Shown here: one piece after another, positions 15,484 through 23,865 of the stretch | Numbering within the stretch: position 1 is the first letter of the stretch | Layout of the letters: each line of letters starts with the position of its first letter | Source of the DNA: an uncultured Peptoniphilus sp. | Lineage (GTDB): Bacteria; Bacillota; Clostridia; Tissierellales; Peptoniphilaceae | Direction: 5' to 3' | Assembly (NCBI GenBank): GCA_902465645.1 | Contig: CABQNX010000006.1 | Span: 1 to 35,198 of the forward strand | Length of the DNA stretch: 35,198 nucleotides | The notes under the pieces: model-generated | What the model was told of the DNA's origin: nothing | The model's input: only the letters and a program-made list of their open reading frames with translations | Databases searched by the model: none | Translations under genes and position numbers: made by a program

Positions 15484-16455
15484 TTAAGCGTTAGCTTTTA
15501 TTTTCTTAATTTCTTCGATAAATAGTGGAAGAACTTGTTTACAATCTCCAACAATTCCAATATCAGCCATATCAAAAATAGGAGCGTCTTCGTCCTTATT
15601 GATAGCTACGATAAAGTTTGAGTTTTCAATACCAGAAACGTGTTGAACAGCACCACTTACACCACAACCGATGTATAGGGCTGGAGCAACAATCTTACCT
15701 GATTGACCAATTTGTGAAGCCTTTGGAAGCACTCCATCATCAATAACTGGTCTTGTTCCAGAAATTGGAGCACCAAATACGTCAGCAAGTTCCTTTACAA
15801 GTGGGAAGATTTCATCAGATGATGCACCCCTACCACAAGTAACAATAATTGGAGCATCTTCAAGGTTAATTAGACCTTCATTTGCAGTAACAATATCCTT
15901 GATAACTGCCTTTAGGTCCTTAACTTCATCAATGTTTTCTTCTACAAGATTGCCTGCACCGTCAAGGTCGTCTCTCTTGTCAAAGGATCCCGCTCTTACA
16001 ACAGCAATTCTTGGAGCCTTTTCGATTTTTGATTCAGTTAAAACAGTTGCACCGTAAGAAGGAGTTACATAGATTATGTCGTCACCTTCGAACTTAATGT
16101 CCATTACGTTAGTAATAGAAACTGTGTCAAGACTTGCAGCAGCATAAGGAGCTAGGTCCTTGCCGTCAAGAGTTCCTGGGATAAATATGTCTTCACAGTC
16201 ATATTTCTTAGAAACTTCAACAATAACATTTGCGAAGTCTTCTAGGTTATAAGCTTCTCTTTTTACAAGTACAATTTCTTCTGCTCCAGCAGCCTTTAGC
16301 TTAGCTAACTCATCATCAGCAAGTTCAAAAGTAATAAGAGCAAGAGACTTGCCACCCTTTTCTTTTGCAATTTCGCTTGCCTTAGAAAGAGACTCTAAAG
16401 AAAGTTTAATAGGAGCAGCATCTTTAATTTCTATATAAGTTAATATATTTTTCAT
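15484..16455 (-). CDS. etfA: Electron transfer flavoprotein alpha subunit, second copy
   Basis: This 323-residue EtfA has the FAD domain: TCGRGASSDEIFPLVKELAD (about residues 211-230), TRPVIDDGVLPKASQIGQSG, YIGCGVSGAVQHVSGIENSN, and VAINKDEDAPIFDMADIGIV near the end. It follows etfB by 12 bases with its own AGGAGG. It differs clearly from the EtfA at 12827-13822 and should serve the acyl-CoA dehydrogenase and/or the GlcD-like oxidase of the same operon. Confidence 0.93.
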   Translation of the reverse strand: MKNILTYIEIKDAAPIKLSLESLSKASEIAKEKGGKSLALITFELADDELAKLKAAGAEEIVLVKREAYNLEDFANVIVEVSKKYDCEDIFIPGTLDGKDLAPYAAASLDTVSITNVMDIKFEGDDIIYVTPSYGATVLTESKIEKAPRIAVVRAGSFDKRDDLDGAGNLVEENIDEVKDLKAVIKDIVTANEGLINLEDAPIIVTCGRGASSDEIFPLVKELADVFGAPISGTRPVIDDGVLPKASQIGQSGKIVAPALYIGCGVSGAVQHVSGIENSNFIVAINKDEDAPIFDMADIGIVGDCKQVLPLFIEEIKKIKANA

Positions 16456-16467
16456 CTTTTCCTCCTA

Positions 16468-17244
16468 TTATAAAACCTTTTGTTCTACCATTAGGCTAAT
16501 AGCCTTAGCTACAGTATCTTCAACTTCTTCTTCTTGGATCTTAACTCCAGCTTCCCTCTTCTTAGGTTCGAAGTCCTTTACTTCTTCAAGAATTGGACTA
16601 GAAGTAGCTTCTACTTCGAAGTCATCAATCTTTTGTCTTCTTGCAGCCATCTTAGATTTTATAGTAGGATATCTTGGCTCATAATCTGGCTTAGCAATAG
16701 TTACAACAGATGGAAGCTTAGTTTCAACTTGTCTATATCCACCGTCGATTTCTTGCTTAGATACAAGCTTGTCACCGTCTTTTTCCATTGCGATAACAGA
16801 TGTAACAACACCAAGATCATTTTTATTTGCAAAGTAAACTCCAACTTGTGAAGCTTCTGCATCTGTAGTTTCTTTACCGAAGCAAATTACATCAAAAGCA
16901 CCAAGTTCTGCTTCTAATTTTTCCTTTGCTCCCATTAGAATTTCAGTTATAGCCTTAGCATCAAGCTTTCTATAATCATCATTCTTAACTAAGTAAGCCT
17001 TGTCAGCACCAACTGCTAGACAGTTTTTAAGAGAGTTCTTAACTCCTTCATTTCCTATAGAAACTACAACTACTTGACTTTCTTCGTCTTCTTGAGCTTC
17101 CTTTAATCTTACAGCCATTTCTAGGGAGTAAGTATCGAAAGCATTAACAACAGGCGTGATATCAGAGATAGCAGCTCTGTCCTCTTGGACAGAAACTGCT
17201 ACTGAATCATCAGGCACTTCTTTTATAAATACTAGAATATTCAT
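16468..17244 (-). CDS. etfB: Electron transfer flavoprotein beta subunit, divergent second copy
   Basis: The 258-residue EtfB starts MNILVFIKEVPDDSVAVSVQ. The loop equal to DGDTGQVGPQIAE of the first EtfB reads GKETTDAEASQVGVYFANKN (about residues 123-142) here. The NADH-type loop is therefore not conserved as such. A different electron donor or acceptor is plausible. It is encoded between the acyl-CoA dehydrogenase and etfA. Function as an ETF subunit is clear; the type of ETF is not. Confidence 0.92.
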   Translation of the reverse strand: MNILVFIKEVPDDSVAVSVQEDRAAISDITPVVNAFDTYSLEMAVRLKEAQEDEESQVVVVSIGNEGVKNSLKNCLAVGADKAYLVKNDDYRKLDAKAITEILMGAKEKLEAELGAFDVICFGKETTDAEASQVGVYFANKNDLGVVTSVIAMEKDGDKLVSKQEIDGGYRQVETKLPSVVTIAKPDYEPRYPTIKSKMAARRQKIDDFEVEATSSPILEEVKDFEPKKREAGVKIQEEEVEDTVAKAISLMVEQKVL

Positions 17245-17254
17245 TATATAATCC

Positions 17255-18391
17255 TTAACCTCTCAATAAATTATTAGAAACTACAATTCTTAAAATTTCA
17301 TTAGTACCTTCAAAGATTTGGAAGATCTTAGCATCTCTTAGAAGCTTTTCAACAGGATATTCTCTTGAGTATCCATATCCACCAAATAATTGGATAGCAT
17401 CTTCAGCAACTCTCATAGCTATATCAGAAGCAAAGCATTTAGCAATTGCAGATTCCCTATTGTAAGTTAGTCCCATGTCCATTCTAGTAAGAGCGTTAGC
17501 AACCATTTGTCTTGCAACTTCTGTTTGAATGTCCATGTCTGCTAATTTAAATTGGATAGCTTGGTTCTTGTTAATTTGTTTGCCGAATTGGATTCTTTCA
17601 GTTGTATATTTTTTAGCTTCGTCAATACCCCTTTGAGCAATACCAACAGCAATACAACCCATCCAAGCTCTTGCTTGGTCAAGAGTCTTCATTGCTATAG
17701 AGAATCCTTGTCCTTCTTGGCCAATAAGGTTCTTAGCAGGAATTCTACAATCTTCAAGAACGACATCAGTTGTGTTGGAAGTTCTGATTCCCATCTTGTC
17801 TTCTTCCTTACCAGCACTTAGACCAGGAGTTCCAGCTGGTACTAGGAACATTGATAGGCCTCTAACACCTTGAGACTTGTCTGTAGCTGCAGTAATACAG
17901 TAGTAAGATGCAACAGCACCATTAGTGATGAAGCACTTTCTTCCGTTTAATACATATTCGTCGCCGTCCTTAACAGCAGTAGTAGTTCCTGCACTAGCAT
18001 CAGAACCAGCACCTGGTTCAGTTAGGCAGAAAGCTCCAAGTCCACCTTCGAAAGTAACATCAGCAATATATTCCTTTTGTTCTTGGTTTCCAGCAATAAG
18101 AACTGGTTTCATACCAAGACCAGATGCAGAAATAGTAGTAGCAAAACCAGCGTCAGCCTTAGCCATTTCTTCAAATAGGGCAGCTATATCAACCCTAGAA
18201 AGACCAGGTCCACCTAGTTCTTCAGGAACTTCAAGGGCAAAATAACCTTGTTCCTTTGCCTTTTCATAAAGTTCTTCTGGGAATTCTCCAGTTCTATCTG
18301 CTTCTTTACAAACTTCTACAACTTCTTTTTCACAAAAATTTCTAATATCTAAAAGTAAGTCCTGTGCTTCTTCTGAAATTAAATATGGCAT
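17255..18391 (-). CDS. Acyl-CoA dehydrogenase (short-chain / enoyl-CoA reductase type)
   Basis: This FAD enzyme of 378 residues is the standard size. It shows the FAD/substrate block FCLTEPGAGSDASAGTTTAV (about residues 120-139), WMGCIAVGIAQ, and RIQFGKQINKNQAIQFKLAD. The C-terminal signature QIFEGTNEILR has the catalytic base Glu at about residue 361, the position used by butyryl-CoA dehydrogenase. Gene order dehydrogenase-etfB-etfA matches operons where the enzyme reduces enoyl-CoAs (crotonyl-, acryloyl- or branched 2-enoyl-CoA). Substrate cannot be told from sequence. Confidence 0.93.
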   Translation of the reverse strand: MPYLISEEAQDLLLDIRNFCEKEVVEVCKEADRTGEFPEELYEKAKEQGYFALEVPEELGGPGLSRVDIAALFEEMAKADAGFATTISASGLGMKPVLIAGNQEQKEYIADVTFEGGLGAFCLTEPGAGSDASAGTTTAVKDGDEYVLNGRKCFITNGAVASYYCITAATDKSQGVRGLSMFLVPAGTPGLSAGKEEDKMGIRTSNTTDVVLEDCRIPAKNLIGQEGQGFSIAMKTLDQARAWMGCIAVGIAQRGIDEAKKYTTERIQFGKQINKNQAIQFKLADMDIQTEVARQMVANALTRMDMGLTYNRESAIAKCFASDIAMRVAEDAIQLFGGYGYSREYPVEKLLRDAKIFQIFEGTNEILRIVVSNNLLRG

Positions 18392-18410
18392 TAATTAAAA
18401 TCTCCTTCTA

Positions 18411-19823
18411 TTAAACAACTTTATCTGGGTTAAGAATTAAGTTTGGATCAAATACTTTCTTGATTCCTCTCATAAGCTCAGTGTTAACTTCGCCTTCGAA
18501 TTCGTGTAAGAAAGCCTTCTTACCATATCCAATACCGTGTTCACCAGAAATTTGTCCACCAAACTCATAAGCCTTCTTGTAAATGTCATTCATGAAAACA
18601 TCAACTTGCTTAATAAATTCATCTTTTTCCATGTCATTTGAGCAAGTGTAAATGTGTAAGTTACCGTCACCAGCGTGACCAAAAGACTTAACTTCAAATG
18701 GGAAGTCCTTTGCTCTTTCGTTTACATAGTGAACGTACTTAGCAATCATGTTAATAGGCACAACAACGTCACATTCGTCAAGAAGCTTAGTTTGAGATTC
18801 AATAGCTTCTAGGAAAGAAGATCTAGCAGCCCAAGCTTCCTTCATCTTGTTTGGAGTGTCAGCAACTAAAATGTCAATTGCTCCAGCTTCCATAAGAACT
18901 TCAGCAGCTTGTTCAACAATATCGTTAAGTGCATCTTCATCTTCATCATCAAAAGTGATAAGAAGGTAAGCACCAATTTCAATTCCTTCTAATTCCTTAG
19001 GGAAAGTAGACTTTCCAATATAGATTTCTGACATGTCAACAATTTCTTTTTCCATGAACTCAATAGCTTGAGGATTTAAGTTAGCCTTAAATAATTGTGG
19101 AACAGTAGAAATACAAGTGTCAAGATCTTCGTAAGGAACGATTAAAGACATAGTTTCCTTAGGAGCTGGGATAATCTTAAGAGTAAGCTCAGTGATAATA
19201 CCAAGAGTACCTTCAGAACCAATCATAAGGTCCTTAAGAGAGAAACCAGTAGAAGTCTTAGAAACAGTTGCACCAAAAGTAGTGATTTCACCAGTTGGAG
19301 TAACAACTTCCATAGAACGTACATAGTTTCTAGTAGTACCATACTTAACAGCCCTCATACCACCAGCGTTAGTTGCTACGTTTCCTCCTAAAGTAGCGAA
19401 CTTTTCACCTGGATCAGGTGGGTACATGTAACCCTTAGATAGGCAGTCTTCAGCAAGGTCGTTTAATAGAACACCAGGTTCAACCCTAACAACCATGTTT
19501 TCTTCATCATAATCAAGAATCTTGTTCATTGATTGCATGTTGATCATAACTCCACCGTGTCTAGAAACACCAGCACCAGTAAGACCAGTACCAGCACCTC
19601 TTGGCACTACAGGAATTTTATTTTCATTACAAATCTTTACAACCTTAGCAATTTCTTCAGCATTAGTTGCGTCAACAACAAGTTCAGGTTGTCCTTCACC
19701 GTAAATAGGCATTTCATCGTGGAAGAAGTCGATGTTAATCTCTTCACCAACGTAAACTTTGCCTGATACAGCATTTTTAATTTCTTCTATTACGTTTTCT
19801 GTAACAGTATTATAATTTACCAT
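18411..19823 (-). CDS. FAD-linked 2-hydroxyacid oxidase (GlcD/LctD-like), likely D-lactate dehydrogenase
   Basis: The chosen ATG at 19823 has GGAGGG upstream and gives 470 residues. A longer in-frame reading to 19946 adds 41 residues with no ribosome site and would run over the promoter. The PCMH-type FAD domain is clear: PVVPRGAGTGLTGAGVSRHG (about residues 71-90) and GSEGTLGIITELTLKIIPAP. The C-terminal FAD-oxidase domain has KSFGHAGDGNLHIYTC and SGEHGIGYGKKAF. Relatives oxidise glycolate or D-lactate. In acetogens LctD works with an ETF. The ETF genes in the same operon support an ETF-linked lactate dehydrogenase, but the substrate is inferred. Confidence 0.9.
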   Translation of the reverse strand: MVNYNTVTENVIEEIKNAVSGKVYVGEEINIDFFHDEMPIYGEGQPELVVDATNAEEIAKVVKICNENKIPVVPRGAGTGLTGAGVSRHGGVMINMQSMNKILDYDEENMVVRVEPGVLLNDLAEDCLSKGYMYPPDPGEKFATLGGNVATNAGGMRAVKYGTTRNYVRSMEVVTPTGEITTFGATVSKTSTGFSLKDLMIGSEGTLGIITELTLKIIPAPKETMSLIVPYEDLDTCISTVPQLFKANLNPQAIEFMEKEIVDMSEIYIGKSTFPKELEGIEIGAYLLITFDDEDEDALNDIVEQAAEVLMEAGAIDILVADTPNKMKEAWAARSSFLEAIESQTKLLDECDVVVPINMIAKYVHYVNERAKDFPFEVKSFGHAGDGNLHIYTCSNDMEKDEFIKQVDVFMNDIYKKAYEFGGQISGEHGIGYGKKAFLHEFEGEVNTELMRGIKKVFDPNLILNPDKVV

Positions 19824-19862
19824 TTTTCCCTCCAATAATTCATTAAAAATATTATTGTCTTT

Positions 19863-19868
19863 ATTATA
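19863..19868 (-). promoter_or_regulatory. -10 element of the glcD-lrgB operon
   Basis: A perfect TATAAT (minus strand) lies 39 bases before the glcD ATG. The -35 position holds AATTTT, a poor match, so this promoter may depend on an activator. CTTGAA repeats lie just upstream of it. Confidence 0.5.
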
Positions 19869-19876
19869 TAATGGAC

Positions 19877-19947
19877 CTCTTGAAAAAAATTGTTTTCCCG
19901 CTTGAAATCTCTTGAATTTTTTCGACAATATTTGACTTTTATTCAAG
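19877..19947. promoter_or_regulatory. Cluster of CTTGAA repeats between two divergent promoters
   Basis: CTCTTGAA occurs at 19877-19884 and 19909-19916, 32 bases apart. CTTGAA also occurs at 19901-19906, and its inverse TTCAAG at 19942-19947, inside the spacer of the divergent promoter. The arrangement suggests an operator for a regulator acting on both the glcD operon and the HTH gene at 19994. Binding is inferred. Confidence 0.4.
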
Positions 19948-19960
19948 CAAATAATATAAT
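19932..19960 (+). promoter_or_regulatory. Promoter of the divergent HTH gene
   Basis: TTGACT (19932-19937), a 17-base spacer and TATAAT (19955-19960) form a near-consensus promoter, 33 bases before the ATG at 19994. Confidence 0.8.
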
Positions 19961-19993
19961 TATCTTGTATTTATAAGAGATTGGAGGGATTTT

Positions 19994-21430
19994 ATGTGGC
20001 AATACAGACAGGCTTTTAAGACCTTAGTTGACCTGACAAATACCAAACTGTCCACAGTCGCCTTTAGCCTAGGTTATGACATATCCTACATAAGCAAGTG
20101 GAACAGTGGAAAAAAGCTGCCATCATCAAAAAATATCTACACAATAAATAGGAAGCTTTCTAGCCTCTTTGCCAAGGTCATAGTAGAAGAAGACAAAATA
20201 GATGACTTTTTCCTTGCCTTCAACTTGAATAATAAGGAAATCTTGACTAAAGAGTCAAAAAAGGCCCTAGAAGTCTTAATCTACAAGCTCCTAAACGAAG
20301 CCTACATGAACTCCAACCAGGACCTTCCTATGGACAAGGTCTCAAATACAAACCTCATCTTCAAAAATTCATCAATAGACAAGGAACTAAAAGAAATTTT
20401 GGAGAAAACACTTGGGAAAAAGAAAAAAGTTGACATCTGGGCAACTTTTGACATAAATAGTCACTTCGCCCAAATCCTCTTGCAAGTTGGCAAGAACTTG
20501 GATAAGGACGTGGAATTCAACCTCCACCTCCTTTGCAAAAAAGAAGACCTAGAAGACTTTGATATCCTAAAAAATATCACAGACAACTCTAGGATCAACA
20601 TGGAACTTTACGAGGACTCAGGCCTTGACTACAACTTTATCCTAGTAAGAGATACTGCCTACTTCATTCTTAGAGAAGAAGCAGACTTCTCCTTTTTAAC
20701 CCATGGAGAAGAACTTGACACCCTCTTTGAAATCACATCCTTTATCACGGGACTCTTCAAAGACCTCAACAAGATAATAGTTTTCTCCCAACCAGAAGAA
20801 CTGGCAAAGTCCAGCTACAGGAAGTACTTCTACTCAGATAGCGACTTTCTCTTCCTCTCCAACTACGGCTTTGAATTTCTCCTGCCCAATAAAACCATTG
20901 ACAGGATAATCCAAAAGATTGATGACGAGAAAGACTTCAAGAAGGCAGAAGCCGAGAACATCAAGCTCCTTTGGGAAGAACTCTTCTCCGATGCAGAGAT
21001 CAACTTCTTGACCACAAGGACTGGCCTCTTAAAATACTTCGAGACAGGAGAAATCTACTACTGCTCCATAAGGGCAAAACTCTCCATCGAGGAAATCGAA
21101 GCCCACTTGAATAGCATAATCTCAGTAATGAAGAAAAACAAAAACATAAATTTCTACATCATCAAGGACAACAGGACTCTCCAAGCCATGGGCCTAGACA
21201 AATTTAACTTCTTCATAAACGAAAACAACATGTTCTTCAAAAAGATAGACGAAGATGGACGTCTCACCTCAACATCCCTTGTCACCGACTCCAAGATTCA
21301 TCACAAGATCCACGACAGATTAGAAGAAATAATGGAGTCGCCCTACAGCCAGAAGTATGAAGTAGATGACCTGGAAAAACTCTTCAATAAATACGCACAA
21401 GTCTTTAAAAAAATGTCCCACAAGGCCTAG
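19994..21430 (+). CDS. HTH-containing protein of unknown family, candidate regulator of the glcD operon
   Basis: The 478-residue protein has a strong ribosome site (GGAGGG). Its N-terminus, FKTLVDLTNTKLSTVAFSLG followed by YDISYISKWNSGKKLPSSKN (about residues 8-47), reads like a helix-turn-helix of XRE type. The remaining 400 or so residues are rich in charged helices. I do not recognise any domain in them and see no transmembrane segments. It is transcribed away from the glcD operon across a 170-base gap with CTTGAA repeats. A ligand-sensing regulator of that operon is the simplest inference. Confidence 0.6.
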   Translation: MWQYRQAFKTLVDLTNTKLSTVAFSLGYDISYISKWNSGKKLPSSKNIYTINRKLSSLFAKVIVEEDKIDDFFLAFNLNNKEILTKESKKALEVLIYKLLNEAYMNSNQDLPMDKVSNTNLIFKNSSIDKELKEILEKTLGKKKKVDIWATFDINSHFAQILLQVGKNLDKDVEFNLHLLCKKEDLEDFDILKNITDNSRINMELYEDSGLDYNFILVRDTAYFILREEADFSFLTHGEELDTLFEITSFITGLFKDLNKIIVFSQPEELAKSSYRKYFYSDSDFLFLSNYGFEFLLPNKTIDRIIQKIDDEKDFKKAEAENIKLLWEELFSDAEINFLTTRTGLLKYFETGEIYYCSIRAKLSIEEIEAHLNSIISVMKKNKNINFYIIKDNRTLQAMGLDKFNFFINENNMFFKKIDEDGRLTSTSLVTDSKIHHKIHDRLEEIMESPYSQKYEVDDLEKLFNKYAQVFKKMSHKA

Positions 21431-21616
21431 CCCCATGGGATAAATTATCGATTATTTATTTAGAAAAAATTAAGAAAAAACATCGCTTAAAAAAAATTAT
21501 TTAAGAAATTATTTTACTTCTTATTATTAATAAGACAAAATTTTAGAAAATTATTAAAAACAAAAACAATCACTCTATAAAATTAACTAACCAAAAACGA
21601 AAACATACTAAGAAAA

Positions 21617-21646
21617 GCTATGAGGATAACCCCATAGCCTTTTTTC
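21617..21646 (+). terminator. Intrinsic terminator downstream of the HTH gene
   Basis: GCTATG (21617-21622) pairs with CATAGC (21633-21638), with GG/CC pairing inside, followed by a C and a T-run. It lies 187 bases after the stop, so the transcript would carry a long AT-rich 3' end. Confidence 0.75.
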
Positions 21647-21659
21647 TTGGCTGACACTT

Positions 21660-21771
21660 GATCTAATTTCTATAAGAAATTTAGATAAGTCTGCCCGCAG
21701 ATTTTTGCCTGTCAGAAATCTGTGTTCATTTGCCTAGACTAGATCAAATTTCTGTAAGAAAATTTTATAAG
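21660..21771. repeat. Two palindromic direct repeats flanking a hairpin
   Basis: GATCTAATTTCTATAAGAAA (from 21660) and GATCAAATTTCTGTAAGAAA (from 21742) begin two ~30-base repeats that both end in ATAAG. Each is itself nearly palindromic. Between them CAGATTT (21698-21704) and AAATCTG (21716-21722) form a further stem. I cannot assign it to a known riboswitch or element. Confidence 0.5.
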
Positions 21772-22040
21772 ACCTTCAAGAGACTTGCCAAACAAATTAA
21801 AATTAGTCAAAAAAATAAAAAAACTTCTCTCCTTGCAACTTTCCTTATACAAAATGAAATCGTTTTGATATATACTAATTACAAAGATATAGCCCTTTAA
21901 ATCAAAAAAATTTTATCAATAACAAAGGACCTCTATCTTTATACATATCCATAAAAATCTACTAAGTGGCAAAAGCCTATGACCTAGTCCAAGACCCCAG
22001 GCTCGTAGACTTTAATAACTTAGGATCCTTTAAGAAGCCC

Positions 22041-22095
22041 GTAAATTTTTACAAACTCATAAATTTTATAAAAGTCATAAAATTTACAAAAACTC
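22041..22095. repeat. Three 18-nt AT-rich tandem repeats
   Basis: Units are GTAAATTTTTACAAACTC (22041-22058), ATAAATTTTATAAAAGTC (22059-22076) and ATAAAATTTACAAAAACTC (22077-22095). They resemble the core of the 54-bp repeat at 8473. They lie 46 bases upstream of the transporter ATG and could be an operator or simple slippage. Confidence 0.55.
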
Positions 22096-22140
22096 TTAAA
22101 GAATATTATGGATAAATCTAAAATCGAAAGGAGAAAAATT

Positions 22141-23853
22141 ATGAGCAAAAAAGATTTAACAAAATTCAAAACCCCCCACACTTATGCAATTATTTTTGTA
22201 GTAGTTCTTATCTCTTGGTTAATAACATTTTTGATCCCAGCAGGTAAATTTTCAACTCACGAAGTTGAATACGAAAATGCCTCTGGTGAAATGGACACCA
22301 GAACAGTTCTGCAAACCGAAACCTTTAGGTATATGCACCCATTAAACAAGGACTTCTTGGCAGATAATCTTGACAAATTATACCAAGATGAGGCTGCTAT
22401 GGAAGAAAATGACATAGACAAAGATAACTTCGGAGACCTTCTAATGACTCCAGCAGAAACTTGGGACCAAGCTACCCTAGACAAGGTTGGCTTGACAGAC
22501 GATGTCCTTTACGGACTTTATGGGGACAATTTTTATGACAAGTCTGTCAACCTCAACAAGACTGCAAAAATTTGGGGAACAGATCACTTCAATGGATTTG
22601 GTTTCCTCAACTACCTCTTCGAAGGACTTGTATCAGGAGACAAATACGGATCAGCCGTTGGTATAGTTGCCCTCCTCTTAGTTGTAGGTGGAGCCTTTGG
22701 TATCATAATGTCAACTGGCGCCATTGATGCAGGTATCTATGCCGTTATCAACAAGACAAAGGGCCTAGAAAAATTTGCAATTCCAATTTTATTCTATCTC
22801 TTCTCACTAGGTGGAGCTACCTTTGGTATGAGTGAGGAAGTCATCCCCTTCTCCATGGTCATGGTTCCCTTTGTAATTGCCCTTGGCTACGACTCCATTG
22901 TTGCAGTTACAGTTACCTTTGTTGCATCACAACTTGGCAACGCAGTTTCATGGATGAGTCCCTTCTCTGTTGCCATAGCCCAAGGTATAGCTGGGATTCC
23001 AGTTTTATCAGGTGCAGGCTTTAGGCTTACTTGTTGGGTGATAGTAACAGGACTTGGAGCTGCCTACACTATGGTTTATGCCGAAAAAATTCGCAAGAAC
23101 CCAACTCACTCAGTAGTTTATGAAACAGATAACAAATTTAGAGAAAAATTAGCAGAAGACGACACAGCAAAAGAATTTAAACTAGGCCACAAAATCATCC
23201 TACTTGAAATGTTGGCAGTATTAGTTTGGATAGTTTGGGGAGTTATGAAACAAGGTTACTACATCCCAGAAATCGCATCCCAATTCTTTGTAATGGGTCT
23301 AGTAGCAGGCCTTACAGCAGTAATCTTCAAACTAAACAACATGACAATTAACGACATGGCTTCTTGCTTCCAATCAGGTGCAGCAGACCTAGCAGGCACT
23401 GCAGTTGTTGTAGGTATGGCAAAGGGTATTCTAATTGTCCTTGGTGGCAGTGATGCAAATTCCTTCTCAGCCTTAAACACAATCCTTTACTCCATGGGCA
23501 ATGCCTTCGCAGGAGTTCCAAAGGCCATAGCAGCAATTGGCATGTACCTCTTCCAATCCCTATTCAATTTAGTAGTTACATCCAACTCAGGACAAGCTGC
23601 CTTGACAATGCCTATCATGGCACCTCTTGCTGACCTCGTTGGACTCTCAAGACAAATCGCAGTCCTTGCCTACCAAATGGGTGCAGGCTTCATGGATGCC
23701 TTCACACCAGTATCAGCAAGTTTAATTGGTGTCCTTGGTGTCGCAGGTATCGACTGGTCCAAGTGGGCAAAATTCCAAATCAAGATGCAAGCCTTCTTCT
23801 TTCTACTTGGCTCAATAATACTAATTATTGCAACAGCTATAAATTTCCAATAG
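22141..23853 (+). CDS. YfcC/DcuC-superfamily membrane transporter
   Basis: The ATG at 22141 (MSKKDLTKFKTPHTYAIIFV) is chosen over one 33 bases earlier because AAAGGAG stands just before it; this gives 570 residues. KFKTPHTY and FLIPAGKF near the N-terminus are typical of YfcC proteins. A large extracytoplasmic loop (about residues 45-155) follows the first membrane segment, then about ten more segments. SNSGQAALTMPIMAPLADLV and AGFMDAFTPVSASLIGVLGV are conserved transport regions. Relatives move amino acids, dicarboxylates or small peptides. The isoaspartyl dipeptidase next door suggests aspartate-containing dipeptides. Confidence 0.85.
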   Translation: MSKKDLTKFKTPHTYAIIFVVVLISWLITFLIPAGKFSTHEVEYENASGEMDTRTVLQTETFRYMHPLNKDFLADNLDKLYQDEAAMEENDIDKDNFGDLLMTPAETWDQATLDKVGLTDDVLYGLYGDNFYDKSVNLNKTAKIWGTDHFNGFGFLNYLFEGLVSGDKYGSAVGIVALLLVVGGAFGIIMSTGAIDAGIYAVINKTKGLEKFAIPILFYLFSLGGATFGMSEEVIPFSMVMVPFVIALGYDSIVAVTVTFVASQLGNAVSWMSPFSVAIAQGIAGIPVLSGAGFRLTCWVIVTGLGAAYTMVYAEKIRKNPTHSVVYETDNKFREKLAEDDTAKEFKLGHKIILLEMLAVLVWIVWGVMKQGYYIPEIASQFFVMGLVAGLTAVIFKLNNMTINDMASCFQSGAADLAGTAVVVGMAKGILIVLGGSDANSFSALNTILYSMGNAFAGVPKAIAAIGMYLFQSLFNLVVTSNSGQAALTMPIMAPLADLVGLSRQIAVLAYQMGAGFMDAFTPVSASLIGVLGVAGIDWSKWAKFQIKMQAFFFLLGSIILIIATAINFQ

Positions 23854-23865
23854 GAAGTGATAAAG

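Larger units (their letters stand above)
21431..22140. other. Non-coding interval with hairpins and short repeats
   Basis: About 710 bases lie between the HTH gene and the transporter. I see no credible gene. It holds a terminator (21617-21646), two palindromic direct repeats with a hairpin between them (21660-21771), and three 18-nt repeats (22041-22095). A weak promoter-like pair, TTTACA (22083-22088) and TATTAT (22104-22109), has only a 15-base spacer and is uncertain. Confidence 0.6.

Noticed and set aside
19824..19946. The 41-residue N-terminal extension of the GlcD-like protein.
   Set aside because: It lacks a ribosome site, would cover the -10 element and CTTGAA sites, and is not like the family N-terminus. 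The ATG at 19823 has GGAGGG in place.
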